64,000 nucleotides of DNA. Source: Flaccisagitta enflata. Lineage: Eukaryota > Chaetognatha > Sagittoidea > Aphragmophora. A model generated the notes under the pieces. The model was given only the letters and a program-made list of their open reading frames with translations. It did not search any database and was not told the origin of the DNA. This document shows positions 60,309 through 64,000 of the stretch, piece by piece. The number at the start of each line of letters is the position of its first letter. Position 1 is the stretch's first letter. A program made the position numbers and the translations under genes. Location: NCBI GenBank assembly GCA_965153355.1, contig OZ231127.1, positions 65,286,001-65,350,000 of the forward strand, in the 5' to 3' direction.

Positions 60309-62462
60309 CTAGTCCAGTCTTTCGACTTTGCCGACGATTTTGCCTTCCCAGTACGGCAGCGGGGCGGCGTCGTCGGAGATTTCGGCGAATATGACGCCGG
60401 AATCGAATTCGTCCGAGTGCTTCTTGAAGAAAAATCGGAAATTGCCCTTTTTGTTGAGGAGGGATTTGAACTGGGCTAGCGTGGGATTCTTGCCGGGAAT
60501 GGAGACCCTGTAAGGAATTGGCTCGCCGCAAAAGTAGTATCCGCACACCGTGGCGGCGGAAGTGGATGAGGATGTGGAGGCGACGGCGGAAGCGGTCGTT
60601 GACGCTGACGCGGCGACCGACGACGAGGCACTTGGGAATCCTAAAGCACCAAAGGTGGCGGCGGCGGATGAAGGCGAGGACGCCGACAATGAAGGAGAAA
60701 CGAGTGGCGCGGCGGAAGAGGCGGTTGTTGAGGAGGTGGGTCCGCCGGTAGCGATGGCGTGGAGATTATTATTGCCGGAAGGATTAGCGGAGGAAGAAGA
60801 TTTCTTGGAAGTCTTTTCATTCATGACGGAAGCGGCGGCGGAAGCTTGGCGCGACGCGGAGCCGCTGCCGGCGTGACGATGTGACTCGTTGGCCGACGAC
60901 GTCGTCATGGAAGAAGGCCAAGCGGAGTTGGAAGCCAAGGGAGTCCCCGGAGGACCGAAGTGATGATAGGAAGTCGGATGATTGCCATTGGCGCCGGGTG
61001 GCAGCATGGGCATAGTGGGCGCCACGGCGGCGACGGCGCGTTTGTTATTGACTCGTTCGGAACGATGCAGCGCCGGACTTTGAGATCCCTGACCGCCGAT
61101 AACGCCGCCACCTCCAGAAACGGAGGAAACTTTCCGAGAGTCGCCGCGATCGCTGCGATGATCGCCGCCGTTGTTATTATTGCCGCGATCGCTTCGATTC
61201 CGAGCGGAAGACCGTCCCTCGGACGCTTCGTAAGAACTGCCGCTTTTCTTGTAATCGGAAGAAAAGTTTTCATTGTCCTGCATCCAAGCGATGACCTTTT
61301 CGCTGTATGGCAGCGCTTTGGGACCGCCTCCTTGTTGGCCTTCGGAATTGGACGCCGCCGACGCGCCGCCAACGTAGACGCCCGAAACGCCAGAATCGAC
61401 GCAGGAACTTCCCGTGTCGATGGAATGCACCGTCAATCGAGACTTGGACCGGCCTCCCATCATGTTACCGATGACGTTGTGAGCCGTCGGCGGAGGACCT
61501 CCTTGCGAAGAACGGAAAGCGGCTACATTTCGCGCCGAAGGATCGACGTGCATGTCAAAGGCCGGATTATTGCTTCCCTGATTTTTAAAGTAGGCCATGT
61601 GCTGCTGCTGCTGCTGATGTTGTTGTTGATAAGCAGGGTGAGGATGAGGATAAGCCGCATTGGGAGGATAGGCGCCGAGATGGAAGCCTGATTTGTTGGT
61701 CATCGCCTCCGGTGGCACAGAGTGATGATCTTGATTGCCTTGGTAGGGAATGAGGTAGTCTTTCGATACGCCAGAGTCTTTGGAAATCAACGATGAAGTG
61801 TCCGTGTTCCGGTCCGAACCACTACCGACGCCAGAAGATGAAGCGCCGCCTTTGTGACGACGATGACGCGTTGGCATGACGCCACCGGAGAGCATACCGC
61901 CTCGAGATCCACCGCCGCTTTTGCCGTTGGGTGGAGAACGCGCTCGGGAGGGAGTATGATGGCCGGATTTGTCCCATTTGGAGACGTGTTCGTCGAGAAT
62001 AGCTTGAGCTTCGTCGTCGCCGCCGCCGTGATCAGGGACGGCTCCAACGACGCCGCCGCGGGAAGAAGCCATGAGGGAAGAGAACAAGAGACCCTTGAAC
62101 GAAGGAGCACCAGGGGCGCCGCTGCCGGGAATGGATGCCGACGTCGGGATGCCGGTTTTTCTTGGCACTGGCGGCGGTTGCAGCGCTCCGTGGTCGTCGA
62201 CGGACTTTATGCCGACATGATGATGCGGTTGTTCCCCAGAGACGCTCAACATACGAAGAGATTCCTCCAATTTTTCCTCCTTCATTTGCTTCTCCAGCAC
62301 TTTCTCCAAGCGTTGAGACAAGTCCTTGGCAAAGGCCTCGAAGTCAGTTTCTGCCGTTGGTTTAACGTCTTTGGGCAAACGCTCCGTGCGTGGGATGAAG
62401 CGATGATGCGTCACAAGGTCGTCGTGGTTTTGAGCAGCGCTATGCCGTATCGCACGATGCTC
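60309..62462 (-). CDS. AXIN: Axin, large 3' coding exon (GSK3- and beta-catenin-binding regions, DIX domain)
   Basis: A 718-codon exon (including stop) begins after ctccttcttttcag in phase 0. Early on it encodes [11 protein letters not shown] and a helix, [20 protein letters not shown], corresponding to the GSK3-binding segment of Axin. About 140 residues in comes [17 protein letters not shown], the beta-catenin-binding helix, followed by Ser-rich phosphorylation territory. A long Ser/Gly/Asn/His-rich middle with a short polyQ leads to the C-terminal DIX domain ([12 protein letters not shown] ... [20 protein letters not shown] ... [11 protein letters not shown]) at 60312-60551. Axin scaffolds the beta-catenin destruction complex in the cytoplasm and polymerises through DIX with itself and Dishevelled. 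The APC-binding RGS domain must be on exons right of the window. Confidence 0.95.
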   Translation of the reverse strand, partial: EHRAIRHSAAQNHDDLVTHHRFIPRTERLPKDVKPTAETDFEAFAKDLSQRLEKVLEKQMKEEKLEESLRMLSVSGEQPHHHVGIKSVDDHGALQPPPVPRKTGIPTSASIPGSGAPGAPSFKGLLFSSLMASSRGGVVGAVPDHGGGDDEAQAILDEHVSKWDKSGHHTPSRARSPPNGKSGGGSRGGMLSGGVMPTRHRRHKGGASSSGVGSGSDRNTDTSSLISKDSGVSKDYLIPYQGNQDHHSVPPEAMTNKSGFHLGAYPPNAAYPHPHPAYQQQHQQQQQHMAYFKNQGSNNPAFDMHVDPSARNVAAFRSSQGGPPPTAHNVIGNMMGGRSKSRLTVHSIDTGSSCVDSGVSGVYVGGASAASNSEGQQGGGPKALPYSEKVIAWMQDNENFSSDYKKSGSSYEASEGRSSARNRSDRGNNNNGGDHRSDRGDSRKVSSVSGGGGVIGGQGSQSPALHRSERVNNKRAVAAVAPTMPMLPPGANGNHPTSYHHFGPPGTPLASNSAWPSSMTTSSANESHRHAGSGSASRQASAAASVMNEKTSKKSSSSANPSGNNNLHAIATGGPTSSTTASSAAPLVSPSLSASSPSSAAATFGALGFPSASSSVAASASTTASAVASTSSSTSAATVCGYYFCGEPIPYRVSIPGKNPTLAQFKSLLNKKGNFRFFFKKHSDEFDSGVIFAEISDDAAPLPYWEGKIVGKVERLD

Positions 62463-62471
62463 CTGAAAAGA

Positions 62472-62531
<60 letters not shown>

Positions 62532-62664
62532 CACACAAATACACACACATACACATACACACATACACATACACATACACATATACACATACACATACAC
62601 ACACACACACATACACACACACACATACACACACACAGGGAGACGGACAGACAGAGAGAGAGAA

Positions 62665-62695
<31 letters not shown>

Positions 62696-62700
62696 AAACA
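62472..62700. repeat. (GA)n-(CA)n-(GA)n compound microsatellite upstream of Axin exon
   Basis: GA (62474-62525), CA with ACACAT units (62526-62637), then GA (62650-62697). On Axin's strand the proximal part is (CT)n and merges into the acceptor's pyrimidine tract. Confidence 0.95.
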
Positions 62701-63028
62701 GACCAAAGTAAGAAATACAAAGGACACAGCATATAAATAAAGGCGGAATTCTTTATGACACTGCAAGCTACCGTGGAATTTGCCGGTCACACCCAATTCA
62801 ACAACATATCTAAATAATACAACTAAATCTTTCTTTTATTCAAATTAGTTTTTCATACAAAGGTTAATGAAATTTTGCATTTATTCATAAAAGATACCCT
62901 TTAAACTAGTTGCAACTTTAAAATTATCTTTTTTTATAAAGAAAAACTAGAAAATTTAAAAATAGTCATCAAATATCTTAATTGAAAATTTTGAATTTGC
63001 ATAAAAATTATGATAATCAAAAAAGCAA
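62701..63028. other. Axin intron, nothing recognised
   Basis: AT-rich sequence without exon signals; the RGS exons are not here. Confidence 0.5.
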
Positions 63029-63098
63029 TAAAGAGAGAAAGAGAGAAAGAGAGAAAGAGAGAAAGAGAGAAAGAGAGAAAGAGAGACAGACAGACAGA
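63029..63098. repeat. (GAAAGA)n microsatellite
   Basis: GAGAGAAA units followed by a short GACA run. Confidence 0.9.
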
Positions 63099-63124
63099 CA
63101 AAATCAATGAACTGGTTTTAGATA

Positions 63125-63562
63125 CAGTACGATGGGAGCAATAAGAGCAGTAGAAAGAGGGCCCTCTACATTCTCACTGTTTGAAGGAAGAACCTAAAGC
63201 TTTGGTTTTTCTGAAAGCTGATGGTCCAAGGTATTGAGTGAACACAAAATTCCAAACCAAGTGATTCATAATAAAACCGCCAATTGATGTCTGTAAATTG
63301 CATGTGGCGCAATAGCTCAGTTGATAGAGTGATGAACTTGAGAAGGTAATATCTCTCTCTTCAGTATCGCAGGTTCGAATCCCGAGTGATGCTGCACTTT
63401 TTTTCTTTTTGGTCAGCAGTTAGAGCTAGAGAAATAAAACTATATTCACTCAAAGCTCTGTCTCATCAGCTTTTAGAAAAACCATAATTGAAGCTACTTC
63501 ATTAGAATAGTGAAGCAGGAAATGACCCTCCATCTGAGGTTCTCATTGCTCCTATGGTACTG
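63125..63562. mobile_element. TIR element carrying a tRNA-like sequence, TA target site
   Basis: The ends CAGTACGATGGGAGCAAT and the inverse of CAGTACCATAGGAGCAAT are flanked by TA (63123-63124 and 63563-63564). Further inverted similarity joins ctttggtttttctgaaagct with agcttttagaaaaaccataa. A tRNA-like segment sits between the arms. Confidence 0.75.
63304..63395 (+). pseudogene. tRNA-like sequence (A and B boxes)
   Basis: TAGCTCAGTTGATAGAG matches the tRNA A box and GGTTCGAATCC the B box, about 45 bp apart, as in tRNAs with a long variable arm (Ser/Leu type). The acceptor and T stems do not pair well (GGCGCAA against GTGATGC), so this is a tRNA pseudogene or SINE head rather than a working tRNA. 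Confidence 0.5.
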
Positions 63563-63564
63563 TA

Positions 63565-64000
63565 ATTGCCGTAGAGAGAGTGTAAAGATTATGGCAATTT
63601 GATAACTATAGACGGACTGACTCACCAAAAGAAAATCAAAATCAAATTTTTGATTGCTAGTCCACCAGTTGCAAACAGAATTCAAATGTATTCAGATGAT
63701 GTCAAGTTTTCTAATGTTTATTTTTCAAGGCTGTCATGACTTGCTCATCCCTTATGCAAATGCCGCTTCTTGCTTCTTGGTTCAATTGCTTGAGATAATT
63801 AACTATTTAAAAAGATTGAATAATATTTCCGTGCACAATATCATCTTGTTTTGTTTTGTTTTTGTATCAATAGGACAGCGCATATGATTAGCATACCAAA
63901 CATTTTGTTGCATATGCATTACATGAATTGCATATGGGACATATGTGTTGCGTATGCTACAATTGCGTGTTGCATACGCAACAAAATGTTGCGTATGAGA
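63565..64000. other. Right edge, short GCATATG-type repeats
   Basis: No exon. The last 130 bases repeat ttgcatatg/ttgcgtatg-like words (for example catatgcattacatgaattg and gttgcgtatgctac). Confidence 0.5.

Noticed and set aside
61854-62711. Plus-strand 285-codon frame over Axin
   Set aside because: Antisense shadow of the conserved Axin exon running into GA/CA repeats.
63304-63395. Functional tRNA gene
   Set aside because: A and B boxes are present but the acceptor and T stems do not pair, so it was called tRNA-like instead.

Overview
This is a nuclear window from an invertebrate animal. The evidence is two conserved animal genes split by GT-AG introns (the APC/C subunit CDC27 and the Wnt scaffold Axin), a BEL/Pao LTR retrotransposon (a metazoan group), several terminal-inverted-repeat (TIR) DNA transposons, and a very high load of (GA)n/(CT)n microsatellites. 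I cannot name the phylum from the sequence alone.

Layout. 1-6933 (minus): a decayed, polyQ-rich BEL/Pao-like retrotransposon cut by the left edge (order on its strand: gag, zinc knuckles, protease, RT with YADD, RNase H, integrase N-terminus). 7992-8138 (+): one plausible orphan exon of a Thr-rich secreted or membrane protein. 8.5-16.6 kb: a nest of MITEs and fold-back elements, including elements inserted inside one another. 17294-20020 (minus): a two-exon coding region joining a His/Cys permuted-papain-like domain, a hydrophobic multi-pass segment and a six-bladed kelch propeller. 20.3-27.9 kb: repeats and microsatellites with a few weak exon candidates. 27993-28787 (+): a small predicted secreted protein whose second exon has a triplicated splice acceptor. 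28.8-43.3 kb: repeat-rich, with a 4.26-kb TIR element with a perfect 8-bp target-site duplication (33069-37331), a 1.8-kb TIR element carrying a pogo/Tigger-like MITE, and long polypurine tracts. 43760-57972 (minus): a complete CDC27 coding sequence in 11 exons (1060 codons plus stop) whose introns carry a hAT-like MITE, a 3.65-kb transposon with a decayed transposase, and 2 kb of an 18-bp minisatellite. 60309-62462 (minus): the large 3' exon of Axin, with GSK3-binding helix, beta-catenin-binding helix and C-terminal DIX domain; upstream exons (RGS domain) lie outside the window.

Three themes recur. First, (CT)n microsatellites lie directly against 3' splice sites in three genes and apparently serve as the polypyrimidine tract. 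Second, at least two dispersed repeat families recur many times: a GACGGACGG-tract element ending in a hairpin whose arms vary in step, and a GGGCAGCGGCCCC-ended element with an internal minisatellite. Third, fold-back structures abound, including an inverted copy of a CDC27 splice acceptor placed inside the same intron. CDC27 and Axin are not functionally linked to each other; they are simply neighbours on the same strand.
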